A stretch of 43,346 nt of DNA from an uncultured Ruminococcus sp. GTDB lineage: Bacteria; Bacillota; Clostridia; Oscillospirales; Ruminococcaceae. Shown one piece after another: positions 1-9,211 of this stretch (positions within the stretch are counted from its first letter, which is position 1; each line of letters opens with the position of its first letter). The notes under the pieces were generated by a model. The model was given only the letters and a program-made list of their open reading frames with translations. It did no database searches and had not been told where the DNA came from. The stretch is taken from positions 1 to 43,346 of the forward strand of contig CADCFQ010000018.1 of the NCBI GenBank assembly GCA_902800795.1, in the 5' to 3' direction. A program made the position numbers and the translations under genes.

Positions 1-1
1 T

Positions 2-2482
2 TTGAAATTTATGTCATATAACCGCACCCTTGACCCTGACAGCGAGAACCTTATGAACACGCTGTCATTGAGCAAGGGGCGTATGCCCGAGAATGCCGGC
101 GAATGCCTTGTGGAGAAATGTCTGGGAGCACCGGACACCTTTGAGATAGGCAACAAGATAACCGTCACCGAGCCCGACCGTGAAAAGCCGCTGTCCGACA
201 GTCTCAGGACGGACACATATAAGATAGTGGGCATAGTTGACTCGCCGCTTTACATCGGTTTCGAGCGTGACTACACCACGGTGGGAACAGGCTCCGTGCT
301 TTGCAATGTCTATCTGCCGGAGGAGGAATTCACCGGCGCCTATTATTCCGAGATGTTTGTAAGGTTCTCTCCCTGCAGGGGGCTGGACCCCTTTTCGGAT
401 AAGTATAAGGACACGGTCGCTAAGTATTCAAAGGCGGTGACCAAAGCCTTTACCGACAGCGTCACCGGGCGTTATGACAAGCTTATTTCCCAGGCGCAGG
501 CTACGATAGACAGTTCACAGACCGCTGCCGATATGCTAAGCGAGGTGCTGGAGTATGATGACAAGACTCTGGCGGCCGCCCGTGAGCAGACAGCGGCAGC
601 TATAAAGACTGGCGAGAAAGAGCTTTCGCAGGCCGAAGAGGACGGCAGGCTCTCACGCTATCTTATAAAGGCAGAGATAGCCAAGGGCGAAAAGCTTGTT
701 GGGATAATAGACGAGCTCCTTGCCGACACCGACGGCAGCGCAAGAGCCGGCTATGTCAGCCAGCTTGAGGACGCACAGGCACAGCTTGCTGATGCGAGAA
801 AACAGCTTGCCGACACCGATGAGCCTATCATCTACAGCCTTGACCGCTTTGAAGCAAGCGTTGACTACAGCGGCTTTGAGGGCGACGCTATGAAGATAGA
901 CTCTATCTCAAAGGTGTTCCCGGTGTTCTTTATAATAGTGGCAGCCCTCGTGTGCCTGACCACCATGACCCGAATGGTGGAGGAGCAGAGGATAACCCTC
1001 GGCACCTATAAGGCACTTGGCTACGGAGGATTCAGGATCGCCTCAAAATACCTCTGCTACTGCACAGCAGCAGCCGTCATCGGCTCGGAGATAGGTGTCG
1101 CCATTGGCTTGCAGGTGTTTCCTCGGATAATCTACAGCTGCTATAAGATAATGTATAACATCCCGAAGATAACGACGCCTTTCAGGCCGCTTTACCTTGC
1201 GGGCTGTATGGCTGTTTCGGTGGTCTGTGTCTGTGCGGCGGCAGGCTTTACCTGCTACAAGGAGCTAAGAAGTCAGCCTGCGTCCCTTATGAGGCCGAAG
1301 CCCCCCAAGGACGGAAGGCGTGTGCTCCTGGAGAGAGTGCCGGCTGTCTGGAACAGGCTGGGCTTCCTCGGGAAGGTCACCCTGCGAAATCTTCTCCGAT
1401 ACAAAAAGCGCTTTTTTATGACCCTTGCAGGAATAGCAGGGTGTACGGCGCTTATCATAACGGGCTTCGGGCTCAAACACTCGATAAAGTCCATAGCCCA
1501 GCGCCAGTTCAAGGACGTTTTCGTCTATGACGGCATAATATCTCTCAATAACAATAACTACACCCGTGAGCAGCTTCACAGCGCTCTTTCGGATATAGAC
1601 CAGATAGACAAGTTTCTTATGATAATGTCTCAGAACGCCGACACAGACAAATCACAGTCGGTTACTCTGATGGTCCCCGGTGAACCTGACAGGCTAGATG
1701 ACTATGTGATACTGCGTGACTGTGAGAGCGGCGAGGTCTTAGAGCTTCAAGATGACGAAGCGATAGTTACCGAGAAGCTTGCTATCCTGTGCGACTACAA
1801 GATAGGCGACACCGTGACTTTAAAGCGCAAGGGCTATCCGGATGTGTCTGTAAAGATAGGCGCCATAGCGAAAAACTATGCGCTCCACTATGTCTGCGTG
1901 ACGCCTAATACCTATGAGAAGCTTTATGGCGAAGAGCCGGTCTTCAATGCGGCCTTTACAAACCTTAAAGACGATGCCGACAAAGAGAATTTCAAAAAGG
2001 CGCTCAATGAGGACGAGCATTTTTACGGCCTGACCTATAAGAGCGACTCGAGCAAGGGCTTTTTAAAGTCCGTGGACAGCCTCGATGCTGTTGTCATACT
2101 GCTGATAGTCTGTGCCGGCGGCCTTGCGTTCATAGTGCTCTACAACCTTGCGAACATAAATATCACCGAGCGGCGCCGTGAGCTAGCCACGGTAAAGGTG
2201 CTGGGCTTTTTTGATAAAGAGACCTCGGCCTATATCTACCGTGAGAATATTATCTCGGCTGTGCTGGGAGTTCTCCTGGGCTTTGGCGTGGGAGCCATTC
2301 TCCACCGCTTCGTGGTGCTGACTTCGGAGGTGGATGTGGTCATGTTCAACAGGCAGCTCGTCTGGTGGGCATATCTGTTAGGAGCGCTGCTCACAGCGGT
2401 GTTCACGCTGCTGGTAAATATACTGCTCCATTTCAAGCTCAAGCGCATAGACATGGTAGAGAGCCTGAAATCGGTAGAATAG
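2..2482 (+). CDS. FtsX-like ABC transporter permease (5' end outside window)
   Basis: Membrane permease of the FtsX/MacB superfamily, the transmembrane part of an ABC exporter whose ATPase is probably encoded upstream. About 826 residues are visible and the reading frame is open to the window edge, so the true start lies outside. Order: an extracytoplasmic N-terminal part, a long charged helical (coiled-coil-like) stretch at about residues 155-275, a first FtsX membrane domain (about 300-430, including TMRMVEEQRITLGTYKALG, the typical cytoplasmic coupling element), another membrane segment near 465-495, a second extracytoplasmic domain, and a second FtsX domain at about 695-826 with the matching ITERRRELATVKVLGFF element. 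Two FtsX domains and a coiled-coil insert resemble large Firmicutes permeases of unknown substrate. The next gene starts 33 bases downstream with its own ribosome site. Confidence 0.88.
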   Translation: MKFMSYNRTLDPDSENLMNTLSLSKGRMPENAGECLVEKCLGAPDTFEIGNKITVTEPDREKPLSDSLRTDTYKIVGIVDSPLYIGFERDYTTVGTGSVLCNVYLPEEEFTGAYYSEMFVRFSPCRGLDPFSDKYKDTVAKYSKAVTKAFTDSVTGRYDKLISQAQATIDSSQTAADMLSEVLEYDDKTLAAAREQTAAAIKTGEKELSQAEEDGRLSRYLIKAEIAKGEKLVGIIDELLADTDGSARAGYVSQLEDAQAQLADARKQLADTDEPIIYSLDRFEASVDYSGFEGDAMKIDSISKVFPVFFIIVAALVCLTTMTRMVEEQRITLGTYKALGYGGFRIASKYLCYCTAAAVIGSEIGVAIGLQVFPRIIYSCYKIMYNIPKITTPFRPLYLAGCMAVSVVCVCAAAGFTCYKELRSQPASLMRPKPPKDGRRVLLERVPAVWNRLGFLGKVTLRNLLRYKKRFFMTLAGIAGCTALIITGFGLKHSIKSIAQRQFKDVFVYDGIISLNNNNYTREQLHSALSDIDQIDKFLMIMSQNADTDKSQSVTLMVPGEPDRLDDYVILRDCESGEVLELQDDEAIVTEKLAILCDYKIGDTVTLKRKGYPDVSVKIGAIAKNYALHYVCVTPNTYEKLYGEEPVFNAAFTNLKDDADKENFKKALNEDEHFYGLTYKSDSSKGFLKSVDSLDAVVILLIVCAGGLAFIVLYNLANINITERRRELATVKVLGFFDKETSAYIYRENIISAVLGVLLGFGVGAILHRFVVLTSEVDVVMFNRQLVWWAYLLGALLTAVFTLLVNILLHFKLKRIDMVESLKSVE

Positions 2483-2515
2483 CAAACAATATCATTCATA
2501 TACAGGAGGTATAAC

Positions 2516-2764
2516 ATGAACGAGAGCTTATGCGAGAACAAATGCTGCTGCGAGTGCCTTAGTGAAGACGGCAGGGTGCTGGTGGGCTATTTCTGGAAGG
2601 GCCTTGCGCTTTTCCTGCTGGGAGTTATCGTCGGCTTTATCTTTGCCCCGATAAAGAAGGGCGTAAAGATAGGAAACAACAACGGCAACCATAACTCCTT
2701 CGAGGGCAACGAGACAGAGGTTTTCAGCGGCGACGCCAAGAAAAAGAAAAAAGATAAGGAATAG
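2516..2764 (+). CDS. Small Cys-rich single-pass membrane protein, unknown function
   Basis: An 82-residue protein preceded by AGGAGG at good spacing. It begins with a cysteine cluster (CENKCCCEC, about residues 6-14), has one hydrophobic segment (about 30-48), a polar Asn/Gly-rich stretch and a strongly basic lysine tail. It lies between the permease and ychF on the same strand with short gaps (33 and 11 bases), so co-transcription is likely. I do not recognise a family. The cysteine cluster could bind metal or be acylated, but the sequence does not decide this. Confidence 0.7.
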   Translation: MNESLCENKCCCECLSEDGRVLVGYFWKGLALFLLGVIVGFIFAPIKKGVKIGNNNGNHNSFEGNETEVFSGDAKKKKKDKE

Positions 2765-2775
2765 GAGAAAAGAAT

Positions 2776-3870
2776 ATGAAGCTAGGTATGGTAGGACTTC
2801 CGAATGTAGGAAAGTCAACACTTTTTAATGCGCTCACCAATGCGGGAGCTGAGAGCGCAAATTATCCGTTTTGCACGATTGAACCCAATGTGGGTATAGT
2901 TTCCGTCCCCGATGAGAGACTTGACAGGCTTGCAGATATGTATCACCCCGTAAAGTTTACTCCTGCAACACTGGAGTTTGTTGACATAGCAGGCCTTGTA
3001 AAGGGCGCTTCTAAGGGCGAGGGTCTTGGAAACAAGTTCCTTGCAAACATCCGTGAAGTAGACGCTATCGTCCATGTTGTGCGCTGCTTTGAGGATGACA
3101 ACATCGTCCATGTTGACGGCTCCATAGACCCGATCAGAGATATCGAGACAATCGACCTGGAGCTTGTGTTCTCGGATGTTGAGATAATCGAGCGTAAGCT
3201 TGACAGAACAAAGAAAGCTATGAAAGGCGACAAGTCCCTTGCCGCAGAGGTAGAGTTCCTTGAGAGGCTCAAAGCCTATCTTGAGGAGGGCAAGCCTGCC
3301 CGTGGCTTTGAGATGACAGACGACGAGAGAGCGAGCCTTAAAGAGACACCTCTGCTGTCATTAAAGCCTGTTATCTATGCGGCCAACCTTTGCGAGGACG
3401 ACTTCAAGAACAATATCGACACCTGTGCAAACTATCTCAAAGTTGCCGAGCACGCAAAGGCAGAGGGTTCGGCTGTTTTCCCGATATGCGCCCAGATCGA
3501 AGCGGAGATCTCGGATATGGATGAAGAGGACAAGGCTATGTTCCTCTCTGACCTGGGTCTTGAGACCTCTGGACTCAACAGGATAATCAAGGAAGGCTAT
3601 TCGCTCCTGGGACTTATCTCCTATCTCACAGCCGGTGAGCCCGAGGTAAGGGCATGGACGATAACCAAGGGCACAAAGGCCCCCCAGGCAGCAGGAAAGA
3701 TACACACCGACTTTGAAAAGGGCTTTATAAGAGCCGAGGTAGTATCCTTTGATGACCTTATGGCCTGCGGCACAATGGCTGCGGCAAAGGAGAAAGGACT
3801 GGTACGCCTCGAGGGCAAGGACTATGTGATGCAGGACGGAGACATCGTTCTTTTCAGATTTAACGTATAA
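2776..3870 (+). CDS. ychF: Redox-regulated ATPase YchF (Obg-family P-loop NTPase)
   Basis: Ribosome-associated P-loop ATPase of the Obg group, 364 residues, the usual length. G1 is GLPNVGKST near residue 7. The G3 region is [16 protein letters not shown]. The G4 position reads NLCE rather than NKxD, the change that gives YchF its preference for ATP over GTP. The C-terminal TGS-type domain ends in [13 protein letters not shown], as in the family. In other bacteria YchF acts in stress responses and translation. A ribosome site (AGGAG) precedes the ATG, and the gene closes with a hairpin terminator. Confidence 0.97.
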   Translation: MKLGMVGLPNVGKSTLFNALTNAGAESANYPFCTIEPNVGIVSVPDERLDRLADMYHPVKFTPATLEFVDIAGLVKGASKGEGLGNKFLANIREVDAIVHVVRCFEDDNIVHVDGSIDPIRDIETIDLELVFSDVEIIERKLDRTKKAMKGDKSLAAEVEFLERLKAYLEEGKPARGFEMTDDERASLKETPLLSLKPVIYAANLCEDDFKNNIDTCANYLKVAEHAKAEGSAVFPICAQIEAEISDMDEEDKAMFLSDLGLETSGLNRIIKEGYSLLGLISYLTAGEPEVRAWTITKGTKAPQAAGKIHTDFEKGFIRAEVVSFDDLMACGTMAAAKEKGLVRLEGKDYVMQDGDIVLFRFNV

Positions 3871-3883
3871 GGTCTGCTTTTTG

Positions 3884-3923
3884 AGGTCACGGCATAACGT
3901 CATTTTGTGCTGTGACCTTTTTT
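3884..3923 (+). terminator. Rho-independent terminator after ychF
   Basis: Inverted repeat AGGTCAC...GTGACCT with a further short inner stem, followed by a T6 run. It begins 13 bases after the ychF stop. Confidence 0.85.
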
Positions 3924-3950
3924 ATACGATAAGGGTGGTGAGAAAACAAA

Positions 3951-4979
3951 ATGATAAAGAATATTTCTGTTGTAAGTCTTTCAAGCGGTATCGCAGGCGA
4001 GCCATCTTCACGGTTTGAGCTGGAGATAGGACTAAAAAGACTTGAAGAATACGGCTTGAATGTCAGGTTTATGCCCAATGCGCTCAAAGGAATAGAATAC
4101 ACAAGTGCTCACCCCGAGAAAAGAGCGGAGGACCTTTTGCAGGCATTCCTTGATCCCGAAACTGATCTGATACTTACAACGATCGGCGGAGATGATACCT
4201 ACAAATTGCTGCCGTATCTGTTTGATAACAATGAGCTGGCAAGGGCTGCGGCAGATAAGATCTTTCTGGGTTTTTCCGACACGACTATCAATCACTTTAT
4301 GCTGCATAAGGTCGGTATCCCGACTTTCTACGGGCAGGCTTTTATCCCGGATCTATGTGAACTGAGCCGTGAGATGCTGCCATATACCCGCAGGTATTTT
4401 GAAGAGCTGATAACAACAGGAACGATCAGCGAGATAACGCCTTCCGATGTCTGGTATGAGGAGAGAAAAGAGTTTTCTCCAAATCAGGTGGGAAAACCGC
4501 TGATATCGCATAAAAACGAAGGATTTGAGCTTTTGCAGGGGAGTCCTGTCTTTTCGGGAAAAATACTCGGCGGATGTATCTGCACCATATATGATATGTT
4601 TGACGGCGGACGCTATGAGGATATGCCCGATTATTGCAGAAAATACGGGCTGTTTCCCGATAAGGAAGACTGGCAGGGCCGTATCCTGCTGCTTGAGAGC
4701 AGCGAAGAAAAGCCCTCGCCGCAGAAATACCAAAAGGCGCTTGAATACCTGAAAGCAGCAGGAGTATTTGATGCTGTATCGGGTGTTCTGATCGGAAAGC
4801 CTATGGACGAAGCATATGCTGAGGAATATAAGAAGCTGCTTGTTCAGGTGATCGATGACTCCGGATTGCCGGTGGTATGTAATCTGAACATAGGTCATGC
4901 TATGCCTCGCTGCATAATCCCCTTTGGTAAGCAGGCCGTAGTTGATACTGATAATCAGATCATAAGATTTACCGAATAA
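3951..4979 (+). CDS. S66-family LD-carboxypeptidase (MccF-like)
   Basis: Cytoplasmic serine peptidase-like protein of family S66, which trims the L,D-linked terminal D-Ala of muropeptides (LdcA) or inactivates microcin C-type compounds (MccF). It has 342 residues and no signal peptide. The nucleophile-elbow region reads TIGGDDTYKLLPYL, with Thr83 where LdcA and MccF carry the catalytic Ser. As far as I recall, a Firmicutes subfamily carries this form. Other conserved segments are the FLGFSDTT and FYGQAF strands, the GKILGGC region and the C-terminal NIGHAMPRCIIPFG with the His of the Glu-His pair. It is monocistronic between two terminators, with GGTGGTGAG as a possible ribosome site. Murein recycling versus antibiotic immunity cannot be decided. 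Confidence 0.87.
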   Translation: MIKNISVVSLSSGIAGEPSSRFELEIGLKRLEEYGLNVRFMPNALKGIEYTSAHPEKRAEDLLQAFLDPETDLILTTIGGDDTYKLLPYLFDNNELARAAADKIFLGFSDTTINHFMLHKVGIPTFYGQAFIPDLCELSREMLPYTRRYFEELITTGTISEITPSDVWYEERKEFSPNQVGKPLISHKNEGFELLQGSPVFSGKILGGCICTIYDMFDGGRYEDMPDYCRKYGLFPDKEDWQGRILLLESSEEKPSPQKYQKALEYLKAAGVFDAVSGVLIGKPMDEAYAEEYKKLLVQVIDDSGLPVVCNLNIGHAMPRCIIPFGKQAVVDTDNQIIRFTE

Positions 4980-4983
4980 AACC

Positions 4984-5014
4984 AAGCGTGGGTTTCAAAA
5001 GCCCACGCTTTTTT
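4984..5014 (+). terminator. Terminator shared by the S66 gene and the convergent spoIVA operon
   Basis: Perfect stem AAGCGTGGG / CCCACGCTT followed by T6. The complementary strand carries AA before the stem, so it mainly serves the plus-strand gene but may also stop spoIVA transcripts. Confidence 0.9.
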
Positions 5015-5019
5015 GTTGG

Positions 5020-6495
5020 TTATAAAATAAAGCAGATAAGCCCCGAGCAGCCGTCGTTTATCATTCTTTCGATAGTTTCTCTCAGCTTCAGCCTTGCGTC
5101 GTCCGGCAGCTTTGAAAGCTTTGCTCCCAGCCCCTCCTTCACAAGCTCGTGGACAGACTTTCCGAAAATGTTCGACTCCCAGATCTTCTCCGGGTCCTCC
5201 TCAAAGTCGCCAAGCATATAAAGAGCCAGCTCCTCCGATTGCTTCTGCGTCCCCACGATAGGTGACACCTCGGTGTTTACGGTCGTTTTCATAAGGTGGA
5301 CAGCCGGCGCCTTTGCCCTAAGTCTTATGCCGTATTTTCCGCTTTGCCTTATTATCTCCGGCTCCTCCAGCCTCAGCTCCTCTGCTTCCGGGAGAACTAT
5401 ACCGTAGCCTGTTGCTTCCATCTCGTCTATCGCATTCTGGTATTTTGCGAACCTCTTTTTGATCCGCATAAGCTCCATTATCCTTGGCATAAGGTCATTC
5501 TCGTTTTTGATATCAAGCTCTGCCGCTTCGCCGATGACCCTGAAAAACAGATCGCTCATAAGCTTAGCGCCTATCACAGCCGTTCCCTTTGCCGGGTCAA
5601 GGCTTAAAAGCGCCGTGTCTGATACCCATTCGCTTTCGGAGAGCTTTTCTGTCAGTGCTTCGATGTCTCTAAGGGTCACGACTCCCTCGGCGCATGAGCG
5701 TATATCTGCAAAAAGCCCTGCTTTGAGCCAGTGTCCGTTGTCAAGGCTGTCGACCCAGCCGGGAAGGTTTATCCTTACCTCTCGGACAGGGAAGGCATAG
5801 AGCACGTTTTTAAGTATCAGCGCTATCGTTTCTTCGTCAAGCTCCAGACAGTTGAGCGCTATAACTGGCGTCTGATACTTCTCTTCTAGCCTTTCTGCAA
5901 GAGCAATAGCTTCCTCGCTCTCGGGCTCCGTACAGTTGAGGATAACGGCAAACGGTTTGTTTATCTGCCTGAGCTCCTCAATGATGCGCTCCTCACATTC
6001 CTCATATTCCTCTCTCGGCAGCCCTGTTATGCTTCCGTCGGTGGTAACGACCAGCCCGATGGTTGAGTGCTCGGTGATGACTTTTCTTGTTCCCACCTCC
6101 GCCGCCATATTGAAAGGTATCTCCTCATCGAACCAGGGTGTCATCACCATTCTGGGCGCTTCGTTCTCGATATACCCCTGGGCGCTGGGGATTATGTAGC
6201 CTACACAGTCTATCATCCTCACACTGCAGGCCGTCCCCTCGCCGAGCTCAACATTCACCGCTTCTTCCGGGATGAACTTGGGCTCGGTTGTCATTATGGT
6301 CCTTCCCCCAGCGGACTGCGGCAGCTCATCCACAGCCCGCTCACGGCTGAAATCGCTCTTTATGTTAGGGATCACCAGCTGCTGCATGAACTCCTTGATA
6401 AAGGTGGATTTTCCGGTCCTTACCGGTCCGACGACACCGATATAGATGTTTCCGCCGGTCCTTTGGGATATGTCCTTGTATATATCATTGCTCAT
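5020..6495 (-). CDS. spoIVA: Stage IV sporulation protein A, spore-coat basement ATPase
   Basis: SpoIVA hydrolyses ATP to polymerise on the forespore outer membrane and forms the platform on which the coat is assembled. The protein has 491 residues (492 in Bacillus subtilis) and aligns end to end. The N-terminal SNDIYKDISQRTGGNIYIG is followed by a Walker A, GPVRTGKS, at 23-30, then TIMTTEPKF, the conserved DCVGY, and the C-terminal stretch from RLKAKAP-like RLRAKAP to the hydrophobic end. A frame extension begins with TTG, but GGAGG lies inside it, 7 bases before this ATG, so I start at ATG-AGC. An ATG directly before it is possible but too close to the GGAGG. It is 24 bases downstream of the SPOCS gene and is presumably in the same sigma-E-type operon. 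Confidence 0.97.
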   Translation of the reverse strand: MSNDIYKDISQRTGGNIYIGVVGPVRTGKSTFIKEFMQQLVIPNIKSDFSRERAVDELPQSAGGRTIMTTEPKFIPEEAVNVELGEGTACSVRMIDCVGYIIPSAQGYIENEAPRMVMTPWFDEEIPFNMAAEVGTRKVITEHSTIGLVVTTDGSITGLPREEYEECEERIIEELRQINKPFAVILNCTEPESEEAIALAERLEEKYQTPVIALNCLELDEETIALILKNVLYAFPVREVRINLPGWVDSLDNGHWLKAGLFADIRSCAEGVVTLRDIEALTEKLSESEWVSDTALLSLDPAKGTAVIGAKLMSDLFFRVIGEAAELDIKNENDLMPRIMELMRIKKRFAKYQNAIDEMEATGYGIVLPEAEELRLEEPEIIRQSGKYGIRLRAKAPAVHLMKTTVNTEVSPIVGTQKQSEELALYMLGDFEEDPEKIWESNIFGKSVHELVKEGLGAKLSKLPDDARLKLRETIERMINDGCSGLICFIL

Positions 6496-6519
6496 CATAT
6501 TGCCTCCGATCTTCAAGTT

Positions 6520-8091
6520 TTATATCGCTGTGCTTTTTGTGCCGCCCGAGGGGATAAGCAAAACTCCGCTGAGGGTCTGCTCGTCGTCAATGTCGTTTCC
6601 GGCCCTTATGGCCTCGACGGACGCTCTGTATCTTTTTGCAACGTCCCAGAGCTCCTCGCCCTGTTCACATCTGCAAAGGCGCACGCAGAAGCCCTCGGTC
6701 TTTATCTCTTCGCTTTCGCTGTCTATCTCTATTCCGCTGATAAGCTTTGTCTCGTCAAGACCTCTGATCTTAGCTTTTATCGACACAACAGCCGAAAGGT
6801 CGGCGGAGCTTTCCCCTGTCAGCCGATAGCTGCTGCTCTCTGTCTCGGCAAACACCTCGATGTCTCTTCCGTTTATATCGCCGTCAACAGCCAGCTCCTT
6901 TTCAAAAGCTTCGTCCTTCTCGATAAACACAGGAACGCCGTCGCTGTTTCTGCCCAGCATCTCAAAGCACACATTCCCGTATACGGTCAGCCTGCCGCTT
7001 TCTTCATCATATCTGCTGCTCACAGCGCTGCACCTTGCAGAGCAGCCGCAGACAGCTCCAAGCCCCTCTTCGCCCTTTGTGATAGTACAGCTGACTTCAC
7101 AGCTCTCGGAGATCATCCTGTCTTCTGTTCTTTTACAGCCCTCTGCCCGGGTGAGCGTTGTGTCAAACATTGTTGAAAAAGCGTCGGTCACCATTTGCTC
7201 CTGCTCATATTTCACAGCCCTGCACATGACCCGCAGAACTATCTCACATTCCGCCAGCGACCCGTCGCCCTGCTCGGGGCTTATCTCACATTCGGTACAG
7301 CTGATATCAACATCGGCTTCAAAGTCATCGTCTATCCCGTCAATGTCGATTATCTGGCTGAACGCAAGTGTATAGCTCATAGTCTGGACTTCGGCATTAT
7401 CGTCTTCGCTGCCGGCGGTATACATCACCTTCAGTTCGCAGTCGCCCTTTGTTATCAGCTTGCCGGCTATCATCTTGTGCTCTTTGGGTATCACTCTGCA
7501 TGAGCTGTCGAGCACAGTACCTATGGGCGGTTTGTTTTTGGAAAGCTCCAGCTCCTCGATAAGTGTTATCCGCTTTGTTGCCGCAAGCCTTTTTGCAGGA
7601 TAGGTAACAGGCTCTTTTTTCGTTTCTATGCCTGCCCCCTTGGCGTCGCTTATGATCTCGGTTGTCACTGCGCCCACAGCCTTTATGCGTATGCTTAAAG
7701 CGCCTCTTATATCAAGTCTCCTGCTGCCGGAGGCACGGCAGTTTATGTAGTCGCATTTAGCATCTATCTTCACCAGCACATCCTGCGCATCATTCTCAAG
7801 CTCCGCCGAGCGAAGAAACCCCACATCCTGCTCGATGCAGTTGATCCTGTTCGAGCCCTCGCTCAGGTACCATACCCTTATCTTTGCATCCACATCGTAG
7901 CTAAGCTTCCCTCCGCTCACCGAATGCGGTTCGGCGCTCGGCGTCACACAGCACCGCAGCACTCTGAAAATATCAGGATAGTAATCCGGAAGCACGATAT
8001 CCTTTTCAACAGGCTGCTCGCAGGTCGTATCGAGCACAGTTTTTTCAGTGCAGACGGCGGTATTTCTGACCTTTATCTCGTTGTTGTCCAT
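6520..8091 (-). CDS. SPOCS (DUF3794) repeat protein with C-terminal LysM, SipL-like
   Basis: A 523-residue protein with repeated SPOCS/DUF3794 units: the first with EQPVEKDIVLPDYYPDIFRVL (about 25-45), the second at about 170-270 and the third at about 330-440. A LysM-like module lies near residues 475-517 (EQGEELWDVAKRYRASVEAI ... LLIP). This is the architecture of SipL of Clostridioides difficile, which binds SpoIVA through its LysM domain and anchors the coat to the forespore. Here the gene lies directly upstream of spoIVA, which supports that role. There is no signal peptide, as expected for a mother-cell protein. The ribosome site GGGAGG is 9 bases before the ATG. It could instead be a paralogous DUF3794 protein, but the LysM and the neighbour argue for SipL. 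Confidence 0.88.
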   Translation of the reverse strand: MDNNEIKVRNTAVCTEKTVLDTTCEQPVEKDIVLPDYYPDIFRVLRCCVTPSAEPHSVSGGKLSYDVDAKIRVWYLSEGSNRINCIEQDVGFLRSAELENDAQDVLVKIDAKCDYINCRASGSRRLDIRGALSIRIKAVGAVTTEIISDAKGAGIETKKEPVTYPAKRLAATKRITLIEELELSKNKPPIGTVLDSSCRVIPKEHKMIAGKLITKGDCELKVMYTAGSEDDNAEVQTMSYTLAFSQIIDIDGIDDDFEADVDISCTECEISPEQGDGSLAECEIVLRVMCRAVKYEQEQMVTDAFSTMFDTTLTRAEGCKRTEDRMISESCEVSCTITKGEEGLGAVCGCSARCSAVSSRYDEESGRLTVYGNVCFEMLGRNSDGVPVFIEKDEAFEKELAVDGDINGRDIEVFAETESSSYRLTGESSADLSAVVSIKAKIRGLDETKLISGIEIDSESEEIKTEGFCVRLCRCEQGEELWDVAKRYRASVEAIRAGNDIDDEQTLSGVLLIPSGGTKSTAI

Positions 8092-8125
8092 AACTCGGTT
8101 CCTCCCGTTTCAATATTTCTAAAAC

Positions 8126-8154
8126 AGTATATTCAAAACCCTCCCCGTATATTC
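8126..8154 (-). promoter_or_regulatory. Possible sigma-E-type promoter for the SPOCS-spoIVA operon
   Basis: On the minus strand, GAATATA (perfect to the sigma-E -35 pattern KMATATW) is followed after exactly 14 bases by AATATACT, which matches CATACAAT at 5 of 8 places. It lies about 35 bases before the start codon. spoIVA is sigma-E dependent in Bacillus. The -10 is weak, so this is tentative. Confidence 0.4.
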
Positions 8155-8164
8155 CCGATGATAT

Positions 8165-8197
8165 GGATGACAGAGCAGGACCTCTTCGGGGCAGGGG
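8165..8197 (+). repeat. Intergenic repeat element, copy 1
   Basis: Contains GGATGACAGAGCA followed by CTCTTCGGGGCAGGGG. The same two blocks recur at 24416-24460, and the second block alone recurs at 40281-40297, always between genes. Confidence 0.4.
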
Positions 8198-8230
8198 AGC
8201 CGGGTCAAAGGGCAGGAGCCTGTCAAAAAC

Positions 8231-8264
8231 AAAAAAACTGCCCTTCTTTTTCAAGAAGGACAGT
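8231..8264 (-). terminator. Terminator of the degV gene
   Basis: On the minus strand, stem ACTGTCCTTCTT / AAGAAGGGCAGT with a short A-rich loop, followed by T7. It lies just after the DegV stop. Confidence 0.9.
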
Positions 8265-8276
8265 AATCATTATTAT

Positions 8277-9149
8277 TTATCTTACTTCGCCCATAAAGAA
8301 CAGCGCAAGGGTACCGGGCCCCGAGTGGGCGCCAATGACAGGACCGGTATAGCAGATATGCACCACCGTATCATTTCCGAGCCGCTCCTTCATAAGGTTT
8401 GCGGCATACTCGGCGTCTTCCATACAGTCGCCGTGGCAGATAGCCACTTCCTTGTTCTCCCAGCCGTTTACCTTTTCGCTCATAAGCTCAACAAGCTTGT
8501 TTATCGACTGCTTTCTTCCCCTTATCTTCCCGATAGGGATAAGATGACCCTCGTTGTCAACATGGAGTATAGGCTTTATTCCCAGCACCGAGCCTGCCAC
8601 AGCCGCAGCCGTCGAGACTCTTCCGCCGCGCCTTAAATATTTCAGGTCATCGACAGTGAACACATGGCAGAGGTGGAGCTTGTTTGCTTCCAGCCATTCT
8701 GCAAGCTTATCTATGCTCATACCCTCTCTTTTCTTGCGCTCTGCCTTTATAAGCAGAAGCCCCTCACCTGAAGAAGCACAAAGAGAATCCACACAGATTA
8801 TCCTTGCCTCGGGATATTTATCCATAAGCATATCTCTTGCTATGCAGGCGCCGTTATAGCTTCCGCTGAGTCCGGAGGAAAAGCCGAGATAAAGGATATC
8901 GTAGCCGTTTTTTATCTCTGCCTCAAAGGCCTGTTCATAGACCGTTGGCGGGATCTGGGAAGTCTTTGTGGAAGCGCCGTTGCGCATACGGTCATAAAAG
9001 ACCTTCATCGACATCTCATTTCCGATATATGAAGTGGAGTCTACCTCATAGGTAAGATCCAGTATCTTTACATCCATTTTATCCAGAAGATCTGTTGAAA
9101 GATCGCAGGTGGAGTCGGAATAAAGGCGGTAGCCTTTTTTTGCGCACAT
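8277..9149 (-). CDS. DegV family fatty-acid-binding protein (FakB-type), paralogue 1
   Basis: A 290-residue DegV/EDD-fold protein. Such proteins bind a single fatty acid and present it to the FakA kinase for phosphorylation and phospholipid synthesis. The N-terminal YSDSTCDLS is the DegV signature. SQIPPT, the LGFSSGLSGSYN binding-pocket segment, RRGGRVS and the C-terminal GPVIGAHSGPGTLALFFMG are all typical. An upstream in-frame ATG exists, but AAAGGAG lies 8 bases before this ATG (MCAKKG), so I start here. A consensus promoter lies upstream and a terminator follows, so it is a single-gene unit. A second DegV gene lies at 11993-12871. FakA is not in the window. Confidence 0.93.
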   Translation of the reverse strand: MCAKKGYRLYSDSTCDLSTDLLDKMDVKILDLTYEVDSTSYIGNEMSMKVFYDRMRNGASTKTSQIPPTVYEQAFEAEIKNGYDILYLGFSSGLSGSYNGACIARDMLMDKYPEARIICVDSLCASSGEGLLLIKAERKKREGMSIDKLAEWLEANKLHLCHVFTVDDLKYLRRGGRVSTAAAVAGSVLGIKPILHVDNEGHLIPIGKIRGRKQSINKLVELMSEKVNGWENKEVAICHGDCMEDAEYAANLMKERLGNDTVVHICYTGPVIGAHSGPGTLALFFMGEVR

Positions 9150-9211
9150 TTCAAGCACTCCTTTTTTGTGATAATGGCATTTGACAGCAGAATACATCTT
9201 TTGTCAAAAGT

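Noticed and set aside
6067..7176. Long plus-strand open frame opposite spoIVA and the SPOCS gene (369 codons)
   Set aside because: It lies antisense to two clearly recognised genes, has no ribosome site, and its residues show the low-complexity pattern of a shadow frame.
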